The notes beneath the pieces are model-generated. The model was not told where the DNA came from. It saw nothing but the letters and a program-made list of their open reading frames with translations, and searched no databases. 64,000 bases of DNA from positions 115,494,375 through 115,558,374 of the forward strand of contig CM034546.1 in assembly GCA_020055645.1 (NCBI GenBank), read 5' to 3'. Numbering within the stretch: position 1 is the first letter of the stretch; every line of letters starts with the position of its first letter. This stretch comes from Tomocerus qinae. Lineage: Eukaryota > Arthropoda > Collembola > Entomobryomorpha > Tomoceridae. The position numbers were made by a program, and so were the translations under genes. Shown here piece by piece: positions 49,873-62,908 of this stretch.

Positions 49873-52786
49873 TTGTCGTAAATAGAAGTTTTTGTAATAA
49901 AACCTTAGTAAAAGGCTAAATTTTAACAGTTAAAATTAATGAACAGAAATCTTCCGGGTAGCACAAACACACGCCGCTCTCTCGAGAATCTTTCTAGACG
50001 ATTATTGAATCACAATACACAGAATACACACACAAAAGGTGCAAAAAAGGCTTTATGCTATAAGCTTCGTCGTCTCTCTCTCTCTTCCTCATGGGATTAC
50101 AATTTCAAGCAACCTCCAATTTAATTCTCGCAGTCGACACTTGGATGCGAAACATGCGAAAGAGTAAATAAAAAGATTCCCACCTAGAACTGCGCACGCA
50201 CCAACTTCACTTGATCTGCCCACAGCGAAGTTTTTGAACTTGAAATTTATATAAATATAAACTTGTGTGCTTGCTTGCTGGGAATATTAGATTTGTTTGG
50301 AATGATCATCATAATAACATTATAGCCCATCATCATCATCAGCTATTCCTTTCCTTATCAGGTGAGTGATTCATTTCATTTTTTCTAGATTTATTTGTAT
50401 ACAAACAACAAATAGAGAACAATTTGTTGATCTAATGTAGGCAGAGCAGCGTAATGATTTCAGGTATGCTGCAAGACAAAGGATATCAGTGATTTTGGTA
50501 AGTGCATAAAATCATTTGTCAAATCCAAATTGCAACTAAAAGTATTTGTGAATGGGATCTTTAAGCATTTGCTATTTTGTCAATTATATATAAGTAGTTT
50601 AAGTAGTAACTAAAGTAGTAAGGTATTTTTAGTTAGGTTTTGGATTTTTAGTCTGAAAATCTCATGTTTAACTAAGTTAAACAAAACAAAAACAGTAGGT
50701 TTTAGAAATAAACAGGAATTGGGGAGATTTTTTGCATTCTGAATTCCAAATTCCAAGGTTGAAACTGGTCAGAAATGCCGTTACCCAAAATATTATTAAG
50801 ATTTGCCATTTGTATATGTTGGATTTTTCTATTTTACAGCTTCGTTCACTACTGTGTAACTCACATAGTTGTTCATAGACAGTACACTGATAACAGAGGC
50901 AAGTAAATGTACACCCATGTTAATTACGATCTTAGCTTTGAGCTTATCAAAAAAGGTCAAAGGTTGGAATAATAAATGTAAAAATTTATTTCAAAAATTA
51001 GGTAAATAACTTACTTTTAAAGTATGGAATATCAGTACCACTATTTACTATTACTCTTCCAGTCTTGTCAAAAAAGTCGAAATAAATTATAATTTTTGTT
51101 TTATAGTACTATTACAACCTAGATGTAGATTATAAAAACTATAGGCTAAGGGCCAAAGGCTAAAGACTTTTTGCTAAATACGATTGGGGTAGCATGCAAT
51201 GCTATAGTTTCTATCTTATGAAATACAAATTAACCAAAATAGATTAAGATTTAAAGTATACTAACACGTTTACTTATTATGTCCACATTTTAATTCAATG
51301 CTACATGCTTGAGTTTTCTGACACATGAGAACATTTCAAATTCAAACTAATCTGTAGCTACAATAGATAGATTTCCATTTTGTCAATTTGTGGGACCTTA
51401 AGGTTGCCAACTTTAGTTTTAGTTTATAGTTAGGTTAGGTTTATTACTATGTAGTACAATGACAAGATGAAAACAATTTAAATTATTATCAGCCATTTTT
51501 TTCAAATAACATAATGCTAGGCTATGTAAGCTATGTGTATGCATCATGTATGTATGCTATGCTATGCTGTACTTTGCATTATTGTATTATAATGGCCTAT
51601 ATTAATATTAATTACTAATTTACAGAGTTAAGCCAGCCATGACCTGATAGTAGTACGTAGTTAACTCTACATTCAAGTCACTATATTATCACATCTATAC
51701 TTAGCCAGTTGTAAAGCTACTGAATTAAATGTACACTAAAATATACGAATAAATAGCTTACTATAATGTGCATATCGCATACACAGTATCGACAGTATTT
51801 GTATCTAAGTACAAAGTATAATTAATTTTAATGTGTAGGTCATTATGTACAGTGCATAACAGTAAATAAGGTAGTACCAATAAAATGCATCCTTTATGTT
51901 TATGCGTAGATTTGCAAATCCATATCCTGTGGTCCAAAAGGCAACTTTACTATTTTGATTGATGTTTCGTTATTATTGTCCATTACATTTGTTTGTAAAG
52001 AATAATTTTTATCAAAATGCATTTTTGTTTCTTTCAGAATGGAGCTAGGTGGTTCTAATTTATGTGAAATACAGCTGTATGTTTTGTGCGGAGATACTCA
52101 ACATTTATAATCCTTAAAAAATTACCTGTCCACAATTCGTAAGCAATTAAACCCGTCCTTTTTGTCTTTTGGGGGTTGACAAATACTTTTGGGTTGGATT
52201 GTAAAGTGAGGTAAGTGTGATTTTTAAGATTTTTATTTCGGAGTGAGGGACAATAATGTACTGTGATGTGTGGTTGCTGTACAATATATTATAATGTCAT
52301 AAAATGTTTGGTCCTAAACCATATATGTTGTGTTATGTGTATATGTAAAATGTAAATGTTATCACAATATTTGAAGTACAAAAACTAAATCTTATTCCGT
52401 AGTTCCATAGTTTGACGTGGTGTTGCCCCCTCTAATTTTCAAGTAACAAGTCATATGTGTCGAAGAATTTACCTGTAATAGCTGCTGGTAGGTGTACTGC
52501 CTTTAGGTGTTCGTGTGCTGAGTGCTGTGCTATGCAGATCGTAAGTAGAAATATAGAATAGAGCTGATAATTAAATACCTACCCTAAGTATATGTATTGT
52601 TTTGCATGAAAAATGCAGTATGAAATATGTTACTAAAGTACTGCATCTATTTTTTAAATCGTAAATTATATTTATTTAAAATTACCCATTCAGATATTTG
52701 AAGAGTTGAAGCGTTCTGTTTGACGTGTTTGAATCAAAGAATAAAATTAGTTATTTGACTTGCCTGCTGCGTTAGATTTAGCCGTA
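49873..52786. other. Divergent upstream region between NACA and STARD3
   Basis: 2.9 kb between the two head-to-head starts. The NACA-proximal 400 bp are richer in G+C and probably hold its promoter. Donor-like sites after cctttccttatcag (about 50362) and after gctatgcagatc (about 52540) could end untranslated first exons of STARD3. No coding exon was found. Repeated tatgctatgctatgct is a minor simple repeat near 51550. Confidence 0.4.
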
Positions 52787-55700
52787 ATGGAGTCATATCC
52801 ATCATTGGAAATGCCGTCCGAAGACGTTTTACTTGGTACAGCCGAGGGCAGAAATCTTTCTCCAGTTAGAAGATTCTTCTGTCTTTTAGTCACATTTGAC
52901 CTTCTCTTCACTGTGCTGTTATGGACCCTGTGTATAATTCTTGTATGTTTTTATTTTCAATTTATTTTAATTTTTAAATTATTTCCATCATTGTGTGAAT
53001 GGAAGTAGCACTAGTTGCTTTAACCTAACTTGCATAGTCAATATATTGTGACATTGTGAATTCCTTTATTAACTTATAAAAATGTTATATTTTAGGTGAG
53101 AAATGCTTCTTTGTCTATACCCGATGCGCTTGAGTTAGAGGTATTACAGTATAGTTTCCATCAAAGAATATTTGATGTTGTGGTGAGTCAATTGCTTCAT
53201 CGTTTATTTTAAGTTTATTGAATTTAATGGAAAACTTTGTGACGCCAATTTCCAGAACCATTGCGCACACAAACGTTATTAGTAATGCACGTTTTTGCTA
53301 TTGATGCTATCTTTTGCAGATGTGTGCTGCATGCAGATTTACAATCCTCCTACTTTTCTACGCCCTGCTTTCTTGTCATCATTGGTTTCCTGTCGCTGTA
53401 AGTAAGCAGCTGTCAAAAATGAGACAGTATGACTGCATAACGTATAGATTTTATCATATATCCGTTTTTGTTTTCGGCTTTATTAATTTACATGTCTTCT
53501 ATCTACTGACGTAACCGTAAGAAATGTTTTCTCCAAACCTACAGCATCATTTTTATAATTGTTCAGTCAATTCAGTATTATTGCGTAACATGTTTGCTGT
53601 CTTCAAATAAAGTGATGTTGGGTCAAATTTTAATGAAATTTATTTTATTATAAAATTGCAGTTTACGACTACCTCAACGTGTTCATTTCTTTTGGTCAAA
53701 GTCTTTTTATTTGACGTAAGTATACTCAAAAGTATGATAGTATGAATAATAAGATATGATGTCTATTAAAGTTGCTAATTTTCTATTTGATGATAGTGGG
53801 CTCAATTTGAAAATGCAACGTATCCAGTAATGCTAGTGCTTTCGAGTTTCATTCTATCGTGGTCTGAAGCTTGGTTCCTCGATTTCCGTGTCGTTCCTCA
53901 AGAGAGACAAGCTGCAATATTTCATTATCGTGAGTTGTTCAAAAATGTTTTCCTGATTTTTGTTCTATGAGTTGTGTAATCTTTCACTATCTCATTAAGA
54001 GTAGAAGCAATACTATTTCAGTAATAATTGTTTATATGCAGTAAAGACTCATTCGTCTTAGTATTTTAGCGTTTAAGCTCTTTTAAGCGAAACAAAACTT
54101 TTTTGATAATGTTATATCATGAGGGGCATAGCGAGACTTAGGGGTATGCTATGTGATATACTGTTATTTTAATTGGTATGATAGATAAACTAAAATTTGA
54201 GTATTTGGGTCAGCTCTTTTCGAATCACGGGTAACTCACTCTTACAATAAAAAATGCTCTTGTTAACTCGATTAAATACTACGCGTCGAAGCATTATCCG
54301 CTTGGCTTGATTACATTCAACCCTTATGTTTGTATTGCGGTATGTATTATGAAGATAAAGTATAGAATTATATCGAGAGTGAGAATATGAACTCGGTGAG
54401 GGAGGAGAGCGCATACACCTACCTAGTGATTCGACGGGACATTTGCTATGGTGGAAGGCAGTCGTCACGAATGCATAATTGTGTATAAGCTTACTACTTA
54501 ATACATGCAGCGATTGGAAAATTGCCTGTGTGATGAATGAAAGTTCATAAATATGTATCCTTTTTCTGCCCTTACGCTTACGTTTGCACGTGAAGATTTT
54601 AGGTGGAGATAAGAAATTGCTCATATAATGTATTCCTATGTCCATGCATTATTAATCTGATTTCTACTTAAAGGCACTGCTTGATAATTCTAGGCCAGTC
54701 TACGTTCGGAGGGAATTCTGTGAGTGCTGGTAGTCAGGGAGTAATTCCATGGCTTGGTCAAACTGTTTCCCAAATTGCAAGAAACACTCCTATTGCGCCT
54801 AGTTATCCGGAATCTACAGCTAACTTTTATTCTCCATTAGAATCTCCTATTCCTTCTGATGGTGAACAAGATTCAGAAACAGAATCTATGGAGCGAAAGG
54901 CAAAATTTTTAAAATCAGCACAGGATTCTACAGATGTAAGTTAAAAATATTTCATTGATATACCTAATTATGTAGGTAGAAAGTTCATTATTTAATCAAA
55001 AGCTTTATCGCGATTTGTTGATATAATTTATTCCTTTCAAGAGCAAAGTATGGATTCAACAAGGCCCAGTAATTGCAAAGGTAAGACTTTCTCTTTAGTA
55101 TGAAATTTGTAGCATGTTATTAAACTTTTTTTTAACTTCAATTCTTTAAATATGAAATATTAAACTATTTTAGGACCTCCTTAATCTTATACGTGCTTCA
55201 GGTTGGGTGTTAGAAAAAATAACCGAAAACGGAGATAATGTATTTTCGCAAAAAGCACATCGAAAACTTTATATGATCTCGGTAAGTATTTTCTTTCCTC
55301 TGTTCAAAATTTTCCACACGTAATGTTATAACTATAAATTCTCTGCTCAATAGGGTACCATTGCCGTTCCTACAAATAAAATTGTTTATGAATTGTTTCA
55401 AAATTTTGAAACAATGCCAAATTGGAATCCTGCTGTTAGCCATTGCCAAATTTTACAGGTAATTTGCGAATGTTTTGAATATTTACAATATTAAATTTCT
55501 TACAAAATGCAATCTATAAACTTCAACTTACATGATTAATTATTATTTATTTTTAGAAATTAAATGCAGTTACCGATGTAAGTTACCAAGTAAGTAAAGA
55601 AGGTGCCAAAGGAGCAGTGTCTTCTAGAGATTTTGTTACTTTGAGGCATCATATGGCCAACGGTGATAATGGGCTTCAAATTTTAGCTTCAGTTTCCGTT

Positions 55701-56224
55701 AAGCATTGTGAAAAACCAAAACAACCTGGTATCACAAGGTAATATATTTTTCTTTTTTGCTCCGTTAATCTACCTATAAACTGTTTATTTAATTCCTTTA
55801 AAAAGAATGATTTAATGAGATGTTTATTTTTTTTTAAATCCAAACATGTATCCTTATAAAGACAATTAGTGACTTTTTTACGTTATTGTAGTTGATGTTA
55901 ACAGTCATAAAGACTTAGCGGACAATTTTGGAAATTATTTTAATCGCTAAAATTTTCTAATCTAAACGTCTATTTTTTAGGGGCACTAATGGGGTAGGAG
56001 GATGGATTTTTACTCCTTGTCCAGGAGAACCTTTCAAAACCGAATTTCAATGGCTACTTGACGTAGATTTGCAGCTGCAGAGTTGGATACCAAAGAAAAT
56101 TGTGGAAATGGCTATTAAAAATGAAATGTTAGAGACAGTTAAATGCCTACGTAATAGAGTAACTTTCACTGTTGATCAAATTGACACTAGCGCTGCTGCC
56201 CATACAGAACACTTTCAGCAGTAA
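52787..56224 (+). CDS. STARD3: StAR-related lipid transfer protein 3 (MENTAL and START domains)
   Basis: Eleven exons: 52787-52942, 53096-53182, 53320-53397, 53662-53715, 53797-53929, 54694-54935, 55042-55080, 55174-55281, 55354-55458, 55557-55738, 55981-56224; 475 residues (human 445), all phases consistent. The N-terminal MENTAL domain has four membrane helices (VRRFFCLLVTFDLLFTVLLW onward, ending AWFLDFRVVPQE) and anchors the protein in late endosomes. FYSPLES at residues 214-220 corresponds to the phospho-FFAT motif that lets human STARD3 tether to the ER. The START domain (about 255-470; NWNPAVSHCQILQK, SSRDFVTLRHH, WLLDVDLQLQSWIPK) carries sterol. A complete gene, convergent with LRMDA. 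Confidence 0.95.
53930..54693. other. STARD3 intron 5 with a 151-codon antisense frame
   Basis: The longest STARD3 intron (764 bp) contains an uninterrupted minus-strand frame at 54190-54645. The predicted product is basic, His/Arg/Tyr-rich and has no motif I know. Slightly higher G+C than the neighbouring introns suggests an old mobile-element insert rather than a host gene. Not called as a gene. Confidence 0.35.
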
Positions 56225-57451
56225 TATTTTGAAAAAAATAAGTTGTACTTTAACTCTATAAATGCTTCGGATCACTGGATGTGGGTACAGTGTAGACAAA
56301 AAGAGGAGTCACCTGACGACCTTTCTTAATCCTGTAAATGTACAGTACTGATTACTACTCGTCCTATTCGATTGCTAATGAAGAGTTAGTGACCCAGCTA
56401 ATTTCGAGATTATAGATCCTGATAATTACAAATTCATTCACATAATAATGCGTACATTCAAACTTTAAATATATATTTTAACTTAACTGTGATAAATGGT
56501 TTCTTCCAATGTTTTCAAGCAAATACTAAGAACTGACTATCATTTGCCATTTTATATTGTAGAACTATGTTATTGTTACTATATTTTGTTTTTAAAACTG
56601 ACTAGTTAAAATTACAAACAATTTGAAATTATGATTAGCCGCTTTATGTTATTGGAATTTTTAGAATTAATTTTTGTACACAATTACCCTTATTTTAAAA
56701 CTTGATTTGCAATGGACAATAACAAACCCGTAGATTAATATGTTAATCAGGCATGAACTACATAAAATTATATGTATAGGTACTTACTATTACATAGTTA
56801 TATATAAGAGGTGCAATTTTGACATGACTGGTACTTTTATTGCGCTCTCTAATACACATCAGGAAGTAAGTTAAGAAGTTATACATACAAATTTATAAAT
56901 AGTTATGACTGTTGAAGGGGATCAAACTTTTTTATTTACAAGCAATTGTGTTGTAATATAAAGTGTAATAGCTGGACATGGAGGCGTAAAATAACTTTTA
57001 ACTTGTATCATCTGTTTTAGTTTTTTAGTTACATGAACATCATTTTTGTTAATGCAAACAAGTAGGATTAGTCTTGTACCAAATAACGTTTATGTACGTA
57101 ATAAAATAAGATATTAAATAAAAACAGTGCGTAATACGGCAGCAAAAGAAACAATGTAATTATGAGTAGATATTATATAAATCACTGGATTTACTACTCT
57201 ATGGACACATGTATGGTATAAATGTATTCTGTATAGCTATTTTAATAATATAATTTTATTGTTTGCATAGTATAACCACAAGGATACGATTATATAATAT
57301 AACCGGACTAGACAAACGTTATATACCTTAAAAATTCTGAACGTGATCGTTACAGATTTTTTTTAAATTGCGTCAGCAGTAGATAGTTCTACAATTTCGG
57401 TTTTGACTGACTATTTCAGTTAAAGAATAAATGTCTTTAAAATTGGTCCCG
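56225..57451. other. Intergenic between STARD3 and LRMDA 3' ends
   Basis: 1.2 kb between convergent genes, A+T-rich; it includes both 3' untranslated regions. No gene, RNA or repeat was identified. Confidence 0.45.
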
Positions 57452-58686
57452 TTAAATAATACGATTTTTCCCACATCGAGGATTTGTTTCTTGTGGCAAG
57501 ACATCAACCTCTACTAAATGTCTTGTACCGGAAATATTGTTTGTATTGTCAGTTTTTGATGGCCAAGATATGTTAAAATCTAATAAATGTTTTAATTTTT
57601 GCTGAACTTGATGGAAATATTGTGGAAAAGGCATGTCCATTAGAGTTTGATAAAATGGTCTTCCGAAGAGACGATGAGCTTCTTTTCGAAGATCCATTGT
57701 AACAGGTCGGTCGTCCAAATAAATCAGCTTAGGTAGCCTTGAGATCACGAAGAGTCTGTAGCACAATAAGTTTATAAATTTAACTGCATTATTATAAAAT
57801 TATCATTTGCGTGAATGGTTAAAACATACCTATGTTACATAGAAAAATAGAAAATAGAAAAATAGAAAATTGCTTTATAGTCAAATAGGTACATCAGATA
57901 CGTCAGATCCGAATCAGTAGACACAAATCGGTCACTGCTTTCCAACCCATGACTAAGAATCCTTCTGCATTTGCATGTGGTTATGTTTGTGTAATGTATA
58001 GTGTATACCCACCTATATTGCAAATATTCATAGTAAGTTCCTCCATTGAGATATGAGGGTGCACCGTTGTTGCCCATCAGACTCAAGATTTCCAAATTCG
58101 GTAGAGATGTTCTTAATATTTGAACAAATGGATGCAATTTGTCTATGAAATTATGGTTGAGCCACAGAGTGGTTAGCGTTGGAATGGATGGAAACACTAT
58201 GTCGGAAGATATGTAATTGTGATCCAGGATCAACGTGGTCAACACGTTGAAACGAGACAGGAATTCTAAATTTCTGAAAATTAGTGAAAAAAGCTAATTT
58301 ATTGCATGCTTACAGCAAAACTCATAAGAAATGAAGTGAAAAAAAAATAACGGATAGTGGGCAATGGATTTAAACGTAAATCCAGCTGTAACTGAACCTA
58401 CACGAATAATTTTATTGACATATTTGTATAAACACTTGCAATGTGTTTGTGGTGATAACGTGATTTTAAGTGATCCATAACTTAGGTATGAAAAGAAATA
58501 TAAAACTTACGTCAATTTGTTGTGACTCAGGTCAAGAATTTCAATGACGGAGCCATAATCGTCAGTGAGGTACTGGGGCATATCTGTCAATCCTTCATAA
58601 GCCAATGTAAGTCGTTTTTCCTCAGTACTTACAATATTACCTTCTCTAATTTCGTCAAATAAATTTCTCTCCGTACTACTTGTCAT
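57452..58686 (-). CDS. LRMDA: Leucine-rich repeat protein, LRMDA-like
   Basis: Three exons: 58511-58686, 58013-58273, 57452-57755; 246 residues, phases consistent. A short N-terminus leads into leucine-rich repeats (EILDLSHNKLT, then NVLTTLILDHNYI, then TLTTLWLNHNFID, then NLEILSLMGN) and a cap, LQYRLFVISRLPKLIYLDDR. The ILSLMGN-x-x-A/C-P step followed by YR-f-vi-LP-L-LD and a basic helix with KEAHRLFGRPF matches leucine-rich melanocyte differentiation-associated protein, a small cytoplasmic LRR protein linked in vertebrates to pigmentation. The C-terminal 60 residues are unique and Asn/Thr-rich. Assignment among small LRR families rests on the cap region. Confidence 0.72.
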
Positions 58687-61600
58687 CTTAAATTGTACTC
58701 AAGCTTACGAGTTTCAACCTGAATCGAAAGAAAATTAAATACGAAATGAAATATAGGGGATAATGTGTGTTTCTGGTACTTTCGTGTTTTAATGAACTTG
58801 TTTCTCAATGCAAAGTAAAATATCATTTGTGTACTTTCTACATAATAATGTAGGCTTGTATTTGTATAAATAGATATCGATATACATTTGCATAAGTGAT
58901 TTACATTGTACATACAATAGATACCTATACTCTATTTGGTGACTTGTATCAACTTGAACTTCTAATGAGGATTTGTGTGTAAAGTATACCATAAAAATAC
59001 ATTAGCCTGTAAGTAGCTCTTGTTTTAATAGATTCGGAACATAGTTGTCACATAAACACTACATCACTTGAGGTACAGATTTATATTTAGAGTCTTTTGA
59101 CTTTATAGTGTTGGGTGCTTATAAGTTATATGAATATCTATTATAAATACTATGTAAAGAAGAGCAGATATCAATGTAACACTTTGTAGTAACGTTGTTT
59201 GTTATGAAAATATCATCATTATGCAACTCTGATAAACTTGTTTGTGATTGTTTATCCGTAAATATGCAGACTTTCAGGCGTCTCAAGAATCAGAATAAAA
59301 TTAACCTTATTCATTCTCAAGACAAGACTCAAAAAACAACTTATGGTTAGAAATTACGCTTGGTCTCAATTTTTAGTTTCGCAACTTCAGAACTGCTTTG
59401 ACTGATAGACTGAATTAGGAAACAAATCTGTTTATACCTTATATAGCTATTTTTCATTGTCTTATTGCTGATCGTGTTGAGGAATATCCATAAACTTATT
59501 ATTTTTACAATTATGATTCTGATCAAAATTCTAATAGTTTTGGAGAAATGGTTGTATTTGTAAAACTTACAGATATGAACACTTGTTTGTTTTGTGATGT
59601 CCTCAAGAGAAATGATACTAAATCCTCGACCAATATTTTAATCCTACCAAAACAACGAGGTTAAAATTCATCAACACGTTATCTGGCCACTACTAATGAG
59701 TTCGAATTACACTTTGACAACTAACTACTTCTGCAAATTGGATTTTATACTCATATACCTAGATAATTTAGAAACAACGAGTGATAAAACGATAAAATGA
59801 TTCAATATAAATACATCATATAAGTATAATACGAAGTAAATGATAGTGATGATAAGTATCTATTTAAAACGTTACGAATGCACAGATATTTATCGAGCAA
59901 ATCTGCTGACAATTGAAGAACAAACTGCCATAAGCTAAAAATGTGCATATCAACAGTGCTACACATGCACTGCGTATTAGTACAGATATGTCGTATTCAT
60001 GATACAAATGAGAGCAGTACATTCAAATGATTTCGAAATGTTATAAACTATAAAAAGCTGACAGTCAGCTTAATTTGTTGTACTAATATTGTAACATCTT
60101 GTCTTGTTAATATTATGTTAATACTTACAGAGTAGTAATAACTAGAAATACTCCGCAGCTAAGCACATAGCCAAGGTAATTTGTTACACGATACTTTTAC
60201 TGAGACAGAACTACATAAGACCAATAATAACTACATAATACATATTTATGATTATAAATGAATATGATAATATTACCTTTATGTCAAGCTAACCAAATAT
60301 CACAGTTGCTAGCACAGAGTTTGGTGATGATGTTTAATACTGTAACGTTCACGTTTTAATAACATTGCACAATTTGTTATATTCGCGAATATGAGGCTAC
60401 CGCGCAGTACTAAGTTTGCTGATTTGATTGTTTAATACTTTGTAATGCAAAGTAGGAGTGATACACTTCGATGATGTAATCATTTTTGATGCATAAAACT
60501 TTGCAAGCTTAGAAGACCATTGTTATCTGTTTGCATTCAAGTTTAGATTTTGCAAACAGATATATGTGATACTTGCACGTGTCTGTTTTTTAATACAACT
60601 TTGATTTCATGCTTGTATGTACTTCGGAACTTGTAAGTCATCATTCATGGATTACATATGATACAATGTTACATTTGTCTACGTACTACAGTACAAACGT
60701 ATCTTCTGATACATTTTACCTGCAAAACTCCATCTAGTCGTCCAGACTTAGTGTGCTTCCAATTACTATTACCTTGAATCGTCAGTTGTTTACCTTTACA
60801 CTCAGAGAGATTCTCCGTTGTACATGTGCATTTACTGCACATTCTTATTTATATTTTCCAGACGAACCTGGAAAGATTAAAGTTATGCATATAAACACAT
60901 ACATACTCGATTAGTTTTAGTTAGATAGAATGAGATGAGAAAATGTACAACGATATCTCAAGTTCTTTGTTATGTCTTAATATTATTTGTAAATGGTACG
61001 GAGAATATGTGATTCGGGTGATAAGCACATTGCAGAAATCATAAATGCCTCATGTGTCATAAAATATTAATATTATATGTTAGGTAATTTTTTATCCATT
61101 GCACATCTTGATTTTGGTGAAGATGCATTACCTACGTGTATTCGCAATACGTATATTAAGCTTATCAAGTGCACCAATCTCAATATTCTTTGGAATAACA
61201 TGCTTTTTTAAATTGCATAGGTACAGTTATTCTTCAACCGATGTCATGTTCAACGGTATGTCTGCTTAGAGACCAAATTATGATGTGTGTCTAGTCTACT
61301 TAGAGGTTAAACCAACATACATGAACCAGAAAATGAATTGAATCCTACGTAGGAATTGGTCATGGAACAAACTGCTTAAATAACAGAAACATTTAGTAGG
61401 AGAACAAAGAAACCTTTAAATATTATTACAAAACAATTTATGATTCCATGCTAATTAATTTTGCGTTGCTTAAGCCTATAATATTATTCTCCAAGATTTT
61501 GAAGAAAATATTTGAGAGTACTATTTTCATTTCCAAACAAAACTCATTTTATCTACATACTTTTAGTCGAAACAAAACTAATAAACTTATTGAAACATTT

Positions 61601-62347
61601 GGTTGCGTTATCTTTCAAATATAATATGCATTTATTGCTGCAGGGCGAAGACTACATATATATATGTAATAGAATTGTGTACTGTTAGCTACGTAAAAAA
61701 ATTAAAATGAAAGTAAGTATGACCGGTTCGTTTTGATTAAATCTTTTATTTATATTTTAGTTATGACATAGGTATTTCATTTGATGTAATTAGTCATAAT
61801 ACAATTTGCTCAAGGAATGATATCAATGAGTAAATCGATGCAAAATGCAAGGTTAACACAGCTGCACTATGACATCAATGTAGATAATAGTAGAAGGGAA
61901 CTTTCAATGTACCGTCTCTGTGATCGCATATAAAATTCTAGCATTTTAGTGATTCGCAAATTATATCTAAACATTAATTTACACAGGCCATAGGGAGACC
62001 TAGTAAACTTTGAATGCAAATACAGTCAATTCAACGTAAGATCTAGCGAAAATGGTAACTTCAGTTAAACAATTTATTTGAATGTGAAAATTATTTGTAA
62101 CTTTTCTTAAGATATTCTAATGTTGTTATAAATATATTAGTATTAGAGCGTTTAAAAAGAAATAGTAAAACTTGGCAAGCATTTAGCTTACATTATGGCT
62201 GTAAGTATACATTACATTGCAGTATAGTTAATTACAATCGATGTATTCGTTTTTATTGACATCATAATAATAATATGGTAAAGTTCCTATTTAGTAGATA
62301 TCTTAATGGTATGCATGTACTTATTTTCAGAGAGCTACAACATTTCT
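58687..62347. other. Noncoding gap between LRMDA and labial
   Basis: 3.7 kb with no supported gene. Minus-strand frames at 58683-58992 look like chance. Lying just 3' of a Hox gene, it may contain labial 3' untranslated sequence and enhancers, but no specific element can be pointed out. Confidence 0.45.
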
Positions 62348-62908
62348 TTACGAAGCGCACTGTGGGGATGATGGCGAGTCAACTTTGTTGTTGTTTTCTG
62401 CCGGACAGCTTGAGTTAGAGTTGGAGTTTTCGGATGGCGTGTCCGGTGTCGTGGGAGATGTACCATTATTCGGAGTAATCGGGTCTGGAGGGACTAATCC
62501 TTCTTTCATTCGCTTCTTCTGTTTCATCCGTCTGTTTTGGAACCAGATCTTTACCTGTAGATAGTCAGACATACAATACATTTAATACATAAGCATATAT
62601 ACTCACTAGAAGAATTTACTGTTTGTTATACAGACATTCTCTTTCTTAATATTATGATTCACGAGATGATTTTTGTACCTGTGTTTCATTAAGTTGTAAG
62701 GATGAGGCGATTTCAATACGTCTAGCTCTAGTGAGGTACTTATTAAAATGGAATTCTTTCTCCAGCTCTGTCAACTGCTTTGTCGTGAAGTTCGTTCGAC
62801 CAGCAGCTCCTCCCGTTCCGTGATTGCTTCCTAATAATGAGTTTCCTAGATGACTATTTGTTCCACTGGGTGTTAACACAGTAGCTGTGTAATCATTCCT
62901 TGGACCCA
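62348..62908 (-). CDS. lab: Homeobox protein labial / Hox1, 3' exons (partial)
   Basis: Two exons: 62679-62908 and 62348-62554, the latter ending in the stop. They encode the homeodomain and C-terminus. The homeodomain reads [41 protein letters not shown], then [20 protein letters not shown], diagnostic of the Hox1/labial class. The intron splits it between residues 44 and 45, a position seen in other labial genes. The tail after the homeodomain is Ser/Thr/Pro/Asn-rich ([16 protein letters not shown]). Labial patterns the anterior head segment and binds DNA with Extradenticle/Pbx. The first exon(s), including the YKWM-type hexapeptide, were not found in the remaining 1.1 kb and must lie beyond the window. 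The 5' junction of 62908 is phase 1. Confidence 0.95.

Noticed and set aside
53314-53514. 66-codon frame running past STARD3 exon 3
   Set aside because: Only the part up to 53397 is coding; the rest is read-through into the intron after a good GT donor.
58683-58992. Minus-strand frames upstream of LRMDA
   Set aside because: They overlap the LRMDA 5' region in other frames and have no family resemblance.
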